Source: Berberis thunbergii
Taxonomy: Eukaryota; Streptophyta; Magnoliopsida; Ranunculales; Berberidaceae
Assembly (NCBI GenBank): GCA_003290165.1
Contig: QNQO01009202.1
Coordinates: forward strand, 434,001 to 498,000
Direction of reading: 5' to 3'
DNA: 64,000 nucleotides
A program made the position numbers and the translations under genes. Below, in pieces: positions 49,115 to 59,447 of this stretch (position 1 is the stretch's first letter; each line of letters starts with the position of its first letter). The notes below the pieces were generated by a model. It had not been told where the DNA came from and searched no databases. It saw nothing but the letters and a program-made list of their open reading frames with translations.

Positions 49115-52100
49115 TGTAACACCCCTACTTTTCAAATAACAATAAATAATTTATGTTTCAAAAATTCAATTGAAATTTGTGTTTTAAATTCTTCTTTTGT
49201 TTGACAACTAGTATTTTTCGAAATTCAGTCAACTTTCTTACCTTCCGAATCTCGGGACGAGATTCCATTTAACGTGTGTATAATGTAACACCCCTGAATT
49301 TTATAAAACTAATTTATTTTATTTTGAATTAAATAAAATATGGTTAAATTTAATTGAATGTGAATTTGAAATTTAGGGTTTTATTTGGTGAGTTTAGAAG
49401 GTGGGTGCTTTCAGAAGTTCAGTGGGGGCGAATAGCCACCCACACTATATAAACAAAAACCCTTCTTTCTTTTCTTCTCTTTGTGCAAACCCTCCTTTTC
49501 CCTTTTCTCTTATGCAATAGGAAGAGCAAAACTCTTCCTCTTATTCTCTTCGGCGGCGACGAAGGCTAGAGAAGAATGGGATGATGGTGTTGACTATGAA
49601 GGGTTGTTGCGTGGATGGTTGCGATTTTGCCCTGTGAGTTTTCTTCATTTATTTCTTTTTTTTACTGTGAGTTTCCGATTTTTTTTTCTTTTGATTTTTG
49701 TATGAAGTGGAGAATACTGTGTTGAATGATTTGATTTGAGGTTTGTGAGAGTCTTCTTGTTACTTAGTTGGTTGCATTCATCTTTGTTTTCTGCAAAATG
49801 GCGTGTTTAGATTTATGTTCATTTTGCTGGATTTTGTATGTTTCTGATTGAATTCAGTGAATCCTGCATATGGGATTCTGTGTTCAACCCTATCTCAACT
49901 CAAATGTTTGATGGTGGTATATGGGGCGTTTTGTAATCTTTAGGGAAATATAAGGTGATATTCATTCTCGATTAATCTGTAGGATTTCTGCCATAGTGCC
50001 ACTCAAGAGCTCGTTAGGGTTTTCTGATTGCTGGAGGTCAATATGGTTGAATACTTGAGATAATTTAGTATCCAGTGTTGTTTTCGAGGGATACATTGAG
50101 AGAAAGAGTAGCAGTTCTAATTGTGGAACAGAGAGATTTGAACTTCGTTGTGGATATAAGTTAGTAAACAACATTGCCTTTGTTGAGATGGTTGGTTCCA
50201 GAGTTGCAAAAAGAAAGAGATTTGGGAGCTAATTATTACTCAAATATATAAATGCGAATTTTCATTGGATTTTTGATTGTTTAATCATCAAGGAAAGATA
50301 AGCTGATACCCATTTTTGATAAACCTTAGTAATTCATTTAAAGTGTGAACAATATGTTGCAGCTGTGCATATCGAACTTGTGACGAGAGCATGATGAAAT
50401 TGAATGAGATTTGAACATGGTCTCACTGATTTTTTAAAGAGTTGGTTTAGGAAGAATTTGGGGCCTTCACACTTCTTTTCTTCTCCCATTCTTTTCTATT
50501 TGAATTGAATTAAGGATGTTTCCAGAGTTTTATTCTTCATTTTTATTCTCACCCAGTTGAGTTAGTTGAGGTGAAGAATTTGATTCAGCTGGACCCTGCC
50601 TGTCCGTGTTGATTTCGGCGTAGAGTTGAGGAAATTTTCAAAGGCTTTCTTAAGTTATTTGCTAGATCAAGGCTGGGCGAGGCGATGAGCCTGTCCTGGG
50701 CTGAACTTTATTTAGTTCTCATGAAGACTGATTGTGTGGCTGCAGAATAGCCAAGGCTGTCAGTCCTGTGCTGCATGTTCAGGTAGTAGAAGGGCTCATT
50801 GCATGGACAGAGCATCTTAGACTACTGTTTTGCTCGAGTTATTGAGTGTTTGGTTAATTTAGTTGGTCAATGTAATTGATGACAGCTGTGTATGGTAGAG
50901 AAGAAAATAATGATGATGATCGAATTTTCAACATGGGCTGATTCAGAGTCTGATTCAGGCTGATTCAGGTGCGTTTATGGTCTGAATCGAGGTTGGTTCA
51001 GAGTCTGATCCAGAGTGTGTGGTCAAGGGCTGTTAGAGGGGTTTTCATGGGCTGTTACAAGGCTCTTAAGGAGCTGTTGCAGGTTGTTTTGAGGCTGATT
51101 TGAGAGCACGTTTTTGGATGAAATTATACCATATTTTGGTTGAGTTTTTAGTGCATGTCTTGGCTGGATTTAGGACAAGTAATTGGTTGGTTCACGATGG
51201 ATTTTAGTAAAGCTTAAGGCCAAAGTTTTGGTTGGGTTTAGGATACATTTAAAATGAGCTTAAGACATTTTTGGTTGGGCTAGATGATACAAGTTAGATT
51301 GAGATCACAGATAAGGGGATTGGTTGCTTACTTGCCTTGGTTTGCCTCCCTTCTCCTTTACTCATGTTGGGATTGTAATTGGTATTAGAGATTGGACTGG
51401 GTGTATTTGGAGTATGATCTGATGAGAATATAAGAAAAGAAGTTTTATCAAGGGGACAAGACATTGCACATAGTTAAATTCATAGTGAAGCATATTTATA
51501 GACTCAAAAGGTAATGGCTGAAAGATATAACAAACATGAGCAATTGTGTAAATATGGGCCTACAGGGAGATGCAATAGTAGAACTTCTGTGCCTAGAAAA
51601 TTCTTGGTGAGGAATGTAGACTTGCAAAGATTTTGCAAGAGGTTTCTTTGTGGACAGGTTGCCCCACAACAGAGATGTATAGTTTCCTAATTAATTGTGT
51701 TTGTTTTTGTCTGTGTACATTCAAATAAGACTTGACAGTGTTTTATAAGGGATAGTTGCCAAGGCCATTGCTAATAGAAGCTCACAAGAATGAAAGCAAC
51801 ACATCTTAAAGTTATTTGCAACTTATCAGAGGGGTGATAAGTGGACTGCCACTTATTAATTGCGAAACTAATTTCCCTTTTTCTGTAAAGAAAACAACAC
51901 ATGGTTGCAATACACTAAAAATTGCATGGACGGTGTAAACAATCATTGGAAGGAATGTATTCAACTAACACGTATCTAAATAAGTGTGCCATTGAGTAAC
52001 AGAAACTGTTTGTTCTGTTTTGTTATAGTATTCCATGGATACCCACTTTAGATGATCATTAGGTTGTGTTATTAGATAGAATTTCATGAGTTTCTTCATC

Positions 52101-53737
52101 TCACTCTCACTGCTCATATTTGGGTATACAAATTTTTGCATCCTAAGCCAGTCAGGGAGCTGCTGCTCCATATTTACAATATTCGACATTCTGGTCATAT
52201 TCTCTTCTAAAGTAAAGAAGCTGCTGTTAGATATCTTTAGCTTTTGATTTCTGCCTTTGTGTTCTTAGGAGTAGGGAACATGCATTTATGAACTGTTTCT
52301 ATGCTCACATACGTATATATAATTACAATCTTGTAATTATAGGGACATGCGAGATTAGTCATTGGTAATTTGTTTGATAACTTCCTTGTAAGGAATTTAC
52401 GGTATATGAATGAATCTTGAGGTATTCATGAACATCCTTGTGTTCCCTAAATAATGGGTTGACATTGTGAAGATTTATTTATAAATGAAAAAAAATCACA
52501 TGATCGCCATGTTGTTATAGAGCATGATTTATGAATATGCTATGTTTTTCCCAAAAATGTGGGTGGATACAATTGTGAATCGATTTATGCATGACAAAAT
52601 GTCATTGTGGAGAAATTTTGAATTATCAAAAATAAATGATATTGGTAAACCTGGATTTCTGAAAATATAAAACACTTGAGCTTGTATCACTTAGAACTAC
52701 CACATCTCTTTCGTTTATTATTTCCCCCCTTACTAGAGAAACTAAATGACCAGTGGGTCGTCTTGCGGAGTTGGGGCACCCATTTCTTACTAGAGAAACT
52801 AAAATAACCTTCGGGTTAGTCTTGCGAAAATGTGGTGAGTTTGTATGCCTAAAATAGGCTTTGATATTTATCCGTAAAAAATGTGACGTGAGTTTATGCG
52901 CATTGATAGCCCAAGGGTGGCTTTTGGTACTCATATAGTTAAGGGTATCCGCGATGCATGCCTGTATGTGATGTCCCCACTTAGGCATGGATGACGGAGT
53001 AGTCCTCCTTTATATGAGAGAGGCATACGGGCATGTATGTTCGGCACGGAGGTGGTGTGAATGTGGTATCGTCTAAGTGATCAATCCGTTAAAAAGATGA
53101 ACATAATTCAAATAAAAAGAATAAATTACGTTGCATTGTTTCTAATCCTTTTTATGCAGGATGGCAAATCCACTAATATTTCTACAGGTCCGACTTGCCA
53201 TAGTCAACTCCTATAGGGTAAGTACAGGTAAATGCATATTTACATATTATGATGATATGATTGCCTCGTTGAGGAACTAAATTCTTTGGACTGTGTTTTC
53301 TTGCATCACACCTTTGCCTCGTTGAGGAACTACCTATTGGTGTGATGGTTTGTTGTTTGTGTTTCGCTTGATGTTTATCACGTGCGATTTTATTGATTTT
53401 TGGGATGAAGATTTCTCACATCCGCTTTATTGCTGACTCGAGTGAGCTTTTGCTTCTTGGGTACATTCCTTTGGGAATGTAGCCAATTAGCCTTTCAGGT
53501 TTAGAGACTTTTGAGCAGCGTTACGGGAGGTCCGCTAGTGGGGCTAGCGACGTCAGTTTTTTTCCTGGTTAGACTTTTGTATTAATTTTAGTTTGTTCCT
53601 ATTTTCTAAAATATACTTTTTGTTTTTGCTGCTAAATGTCTCTGTTGTTATTGAATTTCACGTCTCGAGTTTTGAAGAAACAGATAATCCTACGTGGATT
53701 TTAGGACTTCGTTTTTCTCGAAAATTGGGGTGTGACA
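49115..53737 (+). mobile_element. LTR-retrotransposon remnant with a ~4.45-kb LTR
   Basis: The outer ends are TGTAACACCCC and GGGGTGTGACA, flanked by ATCTG (49110-49114, 53738-53742). A second LTR start, TGTAACACCCCTGAATTTTA, lies at 49285, just after GAATCTCGGGACGAGATTC and a leader resembling the pol end of Tekay/Del-type Gypsy elements. The simplest reading is a short remnant of the 5' LTR and internal end (49115-49284), then one full 3' LTR (49285-53737), with the rest of the element deleted. A TATA-like CTATATAAAC lies near 49446. The terminal ~1.1 kb matches the solo LTR at 36537-39176 in reverse. Confidence 0.75.
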
Positions 53738-53789
53738 ATCTGTCTCTTTCAGAGGGTGTTGTTGTTGTCTTTTCCTCCTAGTCCTCGTC

Positions 53790-54140
53790 GTAATTCCAAT
53801 GATAGTCCTTGCTGTAAAACTTAAAAAGCCCCAATTCGAACTCCAACAAGTTGGAGTCCATTATGTTGGCATCACAACCACATCCCCACCATTTGAATTA
53901 ACAATCTAAATTCAACCAACCACTTATTCCATGATTTCCATCTCTCATTGAGCATACCATCTGAATTAACAACCCAAATTCAACCAACCACTTATTCCAT
54001 GAACTTCATCTCTATCATTGAGCATCAAAGTGATGTTCACTGCGGTGAACCCAAACAAAGTTGGGATCAAATACAGTGGCACCCGATTTTACGTCATGTA
54101 CAGAGGTGTCCCTCTTGGTGTCACCTCATTCCTCCTCTTC
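53790..54140 (+). pseudogene. LEA2 / NDR1-HIN1-like protein gene fragment inside the inner MULE
   Basis: Two blocks on the plus strand match one subgroup of plant LEA2 (NHL) proteins. The first, near 53815-53880, has a hydrophobic tail followed by KKPQFELQQVGVHYVGI. The second, near 54018-54125, reads SIKVMFTAVNPNKVGIKY and YVMYRGVPLG. The segment between them contains stops and a duplicated ~70-bp piece (53893-53950, 53961-54020). Full proteins are about 200-280 residues with an N-terminal membrane segment and a C-terminal LEA2 domain; only the membrane edge and the start of the LEA2 domain are here. It is most likely a host exon captured by the Mutator-like element. Confidence 0.7.
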
Positions 54141-54419
54141 TTCCGTCTTCCTCCCCCTCCTTTGTTTCCCCTTTGTAAGTTTCGACCGAAAGGAGATTCT
54201 CTAAGAGTTGCTTATAGAACAGTGCTTTTGCAGGTTCAAGACCCCTAGTGTAGCTCAAAATCAAAGCTTCATCAACGACCATTGTTTGTCTGAAGGTTCT
54301 AATTGGTTTGAATGATCGAAATGGCTTCTTCGAACTTGCAGGTCTTGATTTTGGCCTCCAATAGAGCTTTGAAAGCTCTAGGTGACTGAATCCATTTCCT
54401 CTATAGATTGTTGGTAGTA

Positions 54420-54990
54420 GAGAGAGATTGTTGGTGATGGAGCGGAGAAGAAGATGAAGTGGGATTTGAGAGTGAAGCAGAAGATGAAGTGGGGTTTGAG
54501 AATGACTATTGGTGTTTGAGAGAGATGAAGAGGGTGTTTTGATGGTGGTGGATTTGGGTGACTAAATCCATGTCCTCTATAGATTCGAGTGTGTTAGGAA
54601 GAAGTAGAAATTTTTTTTCTTCTATGCAAGGGACCAGGTTAGATCTGTTGGTGGAGGTAGATGATGGGTGTTGGTTACCTAATTTGGATGGAGGAGGTTA
54701 ACCGAGGCGGTGGCCTGATTTGTCTTGCTCGGAGGTGGTGGTGGCCTGATTTGGGTCGGTCAGAGGTGGTGGTTGATCGGTTCAATTGGAGGTGGCATTT
54801 GGGGGTGGTGCAGGTCGGGGGAGGGTGGCGGCGGAGCTGCGAAACAGATGAGGAAGAAAAGGGAGGAGGAGGAGGTAAGAAAGAGGAGGAAGGGGTGGGT
54901 GGCAGCGGGGTTGCGAAATAGATGAGAAAGAAAGGGGGGAGGAAGAAGGAGGAGGAAGGGGAGAAAAGAAGAAGAGGAGGAAGATAAGGG
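54420..54990. repeat. G/purine-rich low-complexity region in the inner MULE
   Basis: Repeats such as AGAAGATGAAGTGGG, GGTGGTGGCCTGATTTGG and GGAGGAGGAAG dominate. Apparent Gly-, Glu- or Pro-rich frames follow from this composition. Confidence 0.6.
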
Positions 54991-56494
54991 AAATTTTTTT
55001 TAACAACCTTTGTATTTTCTCAAGATACGTTTACGATTTAATTTGGGCCTTATGATTTTCTTCAAGATGTGTTAATGATTTTACTTGGATCGTTTTCATC
55101 AAGATTAGATGTTTGAGATACAAAATTTTTTATCAACCGTTGGATGTTCTTCGAGATACAGCTATGGTTTCAAATTGGCTCTATTTTCTTCGATATGAGA
55201 TGTTCGAGATACGAAACATTAAATCTCAGTAATTGATTTATCAAGGGCATTTTGACATCTAATTTGAAAATACACAGTCAATGCACGTTGACCGTTAATC
55301 TTGGGGGTAAGTGCAATAGTGATTAAAGATGGGTGCACATCTTAGCTAGTTATTTATTGTAGGGGGACTTAGCGATTAACCCTATAATAAATTACTAGCA
55401 ATAACTTAACCCTATAAATTAAATTTGAATTTAATTTTGCCCCTTGAAACATAACAGACCTGAGAGATGATCAAGAAAATTTTGATTATTTTGCTCCTCC
55501 TCCCTCTTCATCCTCCATTTCTTCTTCCTCTATCTCGCAGCTTCGCCACCACCTTCCCCTTCATCCTCTCTCCTCTTCCTCATTCCTCTACTACCTCCTT
55601 CCTCCTCCTTCCCCATCTCTGTTTCACAACCTCTATAATAAAATTAGAGCTTCATTCCTCATTCTTCCTCCTTCATTTTCCTTTTTCCTCCTTTCTCCCC
55701 CTTCATCTCTTAGGTATGTTCTGTTTCAGGGGGCAAAATTAAATTAAAATTTATTTAGGACGTCAGATTTTCCAAGAAATACATGCACAAAAAAAACGAG
55801 ACATCAAATTTCCTCGAGATATGTGTTGAATCGTTAAATTTTCTCGAGATGTGTGCATAATTAAATTTGTACAATGAGATTTACCTAGAGATGTATGTAT
55901 GATTAAATTTTGACCGTTAAATTTTCCTGAAGATGAATTGTTTAAGATGAAAGAATTTTTTAAAATCAACTATTGAATTTTTCTCAAGATACAATTTCAG
56001 TTGGACCTTAGAATTTTCCTCGAAATGAAATGTTTGAGATACGAAAGATTCAATTTCAACCTTTGATTTATCAGGGGTATTTTGATAATTTGCTTTGAAA
56101 ACAGACGGTCAAAGCAAGTTGACTGTTAGTCTTAGACGGAAAGTGCAATATGAATAATAATTGGGTGCAAAGCTGAATAAGACATATATTATAGGGGAAA
56201 AGTGTAAATAACCCTTATTTTATTTTATACCAATCTCACAATTCTTCCAATTTACAAACTCAAAAGAATTAGTGAAAAACATAATGCATCCCCTAAAAAT
56301 GCACAAACTTAAAAATCTGAAAAACAATTGAGCCCAAGGTTTAATTAAAAACTTGTTAACATCACAGTTTAGTTAAAAACTTAGCTATCAGTTCCTTTAC
56401 TAAAAACGAGTTTCCAAAGTTGTTGTAATGGCGGTGGGTGGTGATTCTCCTGTTTCACATTCACAAACTTGCAGGCGGTGATTACGCTCAGGCG

Positions 56495-56796
56495 ATGGCA
56501 AGCAATAGGAAGCACCAAAGAAAAAATATTGACGAAGAACTGAACAAAGTGTTGTTATACCTGTTGTCAGAAGACACCCATGTAAGCTTTTTTAAGTCTG
56601 CTATGCCTGCCTGAATACATACTAAACTCCATTTCCATTTCTAAATGCTTCTGAACAGGATGCATTCATCCAAAAGAAAAATAATGGGGTTTTGGCTAAT
56701 ATCCTTATCCAGTTGAAAGATCGAACTGAAGTAAAGAACCCAGAATTCCCATCCAAGGCATTGATACATTATAAGGTTCTGAGACGGTATCCATGA
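56495..56796 (+). CDS. Small two-exon ORF of unknown function
   Basis: ATG at 56495 opens an exon to 56581, followed by a 77-bp GT-AG intron and a second exon 56659-56796 that stays in frame to a TGA. The 74-residue product includes KNIDEELNKVLLYLLSEDTH and QKKNNGVLANILIQLKDRTE, and looks like a pair of amphipathic helices. The splice sites are canonical (CAT|GTAAGC, GAACAG|GATG). The family is not recognised. It may be a short gene or the surviving part of a longer one. Confidence 0.4.
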
Positions 56797-58040
56797 ATCG
56801 GTGACCCATTAATCTTTGTAACTGCACTAACAACACTAATAACAGAGTTAATTTCCCCTGCATGTTATCGCAACCATACACCTAACAATAATCAACTTCA
56901 GAACAGATTTGTCAACAATTACCAGTTTTAGCCTGCTGTTACTTGCAACGTAATGAAGAGGTCCAGTTTCATTGTAACTACTGTTTCAGTTATGATTTAG
57001 ATCATGGTATAAAAGCCACTTACCAAACTATTTCAGTTCCAGTTTTTTCTTGGATTGGAGTTTTTGTTGAATCATTGATTCCTCATCTTATTTTTGTGTC
57101 TCTTCTCGATTGATTTCTTCAAGATCTTCTATATTTTCTAATAAAACGTCCGTTTCTTCAATAATGGCTATTCGAAAGTCAGGACTCTTCAATGGCTATT
57201 CAAAACATCTCCATATTGCTCTAGAATCGCTTTTCTTACCTATCATTGATGCAAGAGCAGACTTTGCTAATCTGGCTCAGTCAAATGCTATCAGTCTCTA
57301 CATCCTTTTGTAGTTGGTTTGTCAATCTCTTGTCAGAACTTTTTTTTAAAAATTATTATTATAATTTTTATTAACATCATGCCTGGAGGTTAATAACTAG
57401 TCGTCCCGCTTGAATAATGCCAAAGACTAATAAACCACGCCGTCTTGACTACCAGTCACACTTGCTTTTGCTGCAGAGAACTTAAGCAACTACGCTATAT
57501 AATCCTGCCCCAAAGGCCATTATCGATGACTGCAGACTAACAAAGGACAAATAAGCTCCTCTAAATTCGCCAACATCTCTAGCGAGTTCCAATCTCGCAG
57601 CCTCCCACATGAAGAGAGAGGGGGGGGGGGGGGGGGGGGTGGGTGGGTTTGTCAGTCTAACTAAGCTGGAGTTGGTTGACCCTCTGGTTAACACTTTATT
57701 GTAATTCTGCAACCACGCACTATTCAATTTAAATCTTGCTCATACAAAAGGGCACCTCCTCCATTGTGGATAGATGATGCAGAGATGACACATCTTACAA
57801 GGGGTCCTTTTTTAATACATTGCTAAAATGCTTCCACCACATCTATTCGTGTAAGAGCTGAGTCAATTTCAGCAGATGAATTACATGGTCATTCTTAGAG
57901 GTGAATGTCCAATGGATGAGTGCTAGGAACACTTGAAAATGCAAATCACATATTTCTGCAACAAAACCCAACCTATTAAATCAAATGCCTTCATTATGAT
58001 CTGGATGATCCAATTAACCCTCTAACAGAGGCAGAGGACA
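56797..58040. other. Non-coding region with a poly-G tract
   Basis: No convincing gene is seen. Short open frames (such as 57110-57313) lack recognisable motifs. A run of about 20 G at 57620-57639 follows GAGAGAGA. Confidence 0.4.
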
Positions 58041-58089
58041 TGGATGGAACAATTACAACTCACAATCAATTTTCTAGATCCGGTTTTGA

Positions 58090-58420
58090 ACTCCTATCAC
58101 TCCAATTCAATTTTACAATCTCTCTTCTTCATCAAATTATTAGTGATTTCGTCTTGTCGGCCAAATATCCAAAGAAAATGAGGTCGATTTACACTCGAGT
58201 GTTGATCACCAACAAAGTCTTAATTTGAATTTCCTGTGCTCTGATGATAACGTGGTAGGTATTTTTACTAAAGGTCTTATTTTTCACTGCTTCCAAAGTT
58301 CAACATTAATGCCTTATAAACAAGCTCAATGGTCGTTCCACCATTCAGTTTAAGGGGGAGTGATAGGGTATACAAGTCAGAAAATGAGGCAACCAAGATT
58401 AATACATCAGTAACAACCTA
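58090..58420 (+). pseudogene. Copia-type polyprotein tail and LTR start
   Basis: Around 58245-58345 the plus strand reads DDNVVGIFTKGLIFHCFQ, resembling the QLADIFTKPL motif at the RNase H C-terminus of plant Copia polyproteins. A polypurine AAGGGGGAG follows at 58353, then TGATAGGG as a possible LTR start. The rest of the element is not recognisable. Confidence 0.55.
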
Positions 58421-59447
58421 CATTGTAATTCGTTGTATCTAATCATAGCCATACATCTGTGCTTAACTAGAACTATTTCAGACATATCTGTCTGACCATA
58501 AATGCTATTTCAATCTACTGATCAAGACAATGTGGAGTTTCTCTTAGCTTATTCTACACTATGATTCTAGAAAAAATACATGATATGCCAAAGCTAACAC
58601 ATTGGGAATCATTTTAAGCAGATGGCACATAGTTGCTAAGTAATAGTTCCTATTAGATCAAAAATCAATTTTCAGATAGGTAGAAAGACAGCGAGAAACA
58701 AAGAATCACTGTTAGCAGCAAGCAAACTGATTTGTCTAAATGACACAAAAAACACACTCCCTGCTCTATCATAAAATATCATGGTTTACTGTTAGTATAT
58801 CAATAAACAAAACTGAATAGAATTTTTTCAGATATTCTTTGATTTGCTTTATAAACTCGTATCATTTACAAACACACGCCCCTAGTGTTACCACAAATTT
58901 ATGCCACTCAATAAAAGAAATAAAAAACTCATTCGTACAACATCAAAACATTTTTATGAATCAATTGGAAATAGCCCAAGAGAGAAAGTGGCAATGATTG
59001 AGAAACAATATTTGCAGTTGAACGTGGAAAAAGGTCAAGACCGTATACTTAAATCATACCATAGTTTTTCCGAAGTATTCTTTGTCGAAGATCCCATAAA
59101 AATCAGGTATTCAGTCACGAGTTGACCAAGGATGTCATGTACTGTGTCACTTCTGCATCGAGCGGCATGGTTTCCTGGGGGCTCAGATTGGTTCATCTTT
59201 ATAATAGAGCATTCGAAGTAAGTCACTATCATCTTAAGAGGATAGAGTGCATGACCAAGACAAAAGGTGCGCAGAATGCAGAGCAACGGAATCAAAGTGA
59301 AGGGTAATTAGGTAAAGATATAAAATATAAACCTTTACTTTGATATCCTTCTTGGTAGGGAAGAATCCCAAAGACTACAAGAACTGGGCCAGTATTTGAG
59401 CAAGCAGATAACCATTGTCATCTATCGTGTCCAAGTACTGACAAGCC
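58421..59447. other. No gene recognised
   Basis: AT-rich sequence. Open frames at 58901-59125 and 59035-59295 overlap on opposite strands and show no family motifs. The part next to 59448 may be 3' UTR of the PSI1-like gene. Confidence 0.35.

Larger units (their letters stand above)
48956..55382. mobile_element. Inner Mutator-like element of the same family (Pack-MULE-like)
   Basis: The ends are inverted copies of GGGTTAATYGCTAAGTCCCC with the perfect 9-bp duplication TATAATAAA (48947-48955, 55383-55391). Inner parts of the right arm (TTTCGTATCTCGAACATCTC, TGCATTGAC near 55200-55290) resemble the arms of the outer element, so the two belong to one family. It contains an LEA2/NHL gene fragment at 53790-54140 and an LTR-retrotransposon remnant at 49115-53737. 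Excluding the latter it is about 1.8 kb. Confidence 0.92.
48551..56214. mobile_element. Outer Mutator-like element with long TIRs
   Basis: Long inverted arms begin GGGTTATTTRCACTTT and share TATAATATATGTCTTATTCA and TTGAATCTTTCGTATCTCAA. They extend at least 250 bp inward. The perfect 8-bp duplication TTATTTTA lies at 48543-48550 and 56215-56222. Sub-terminal copies of CATCTCGAGRAAAATCTAAC recur. Without the inner element it is about 1.2 kb, essentially two arms and a short centre. No transposase is seen. Confidence 0.85.

Noticed and set aside
54661..55006. Gly-, Glu- and Pro-rich frames on both strands
   Set aside because: They come from G/purine-rich simple sequence in the inner Mutator-like element.
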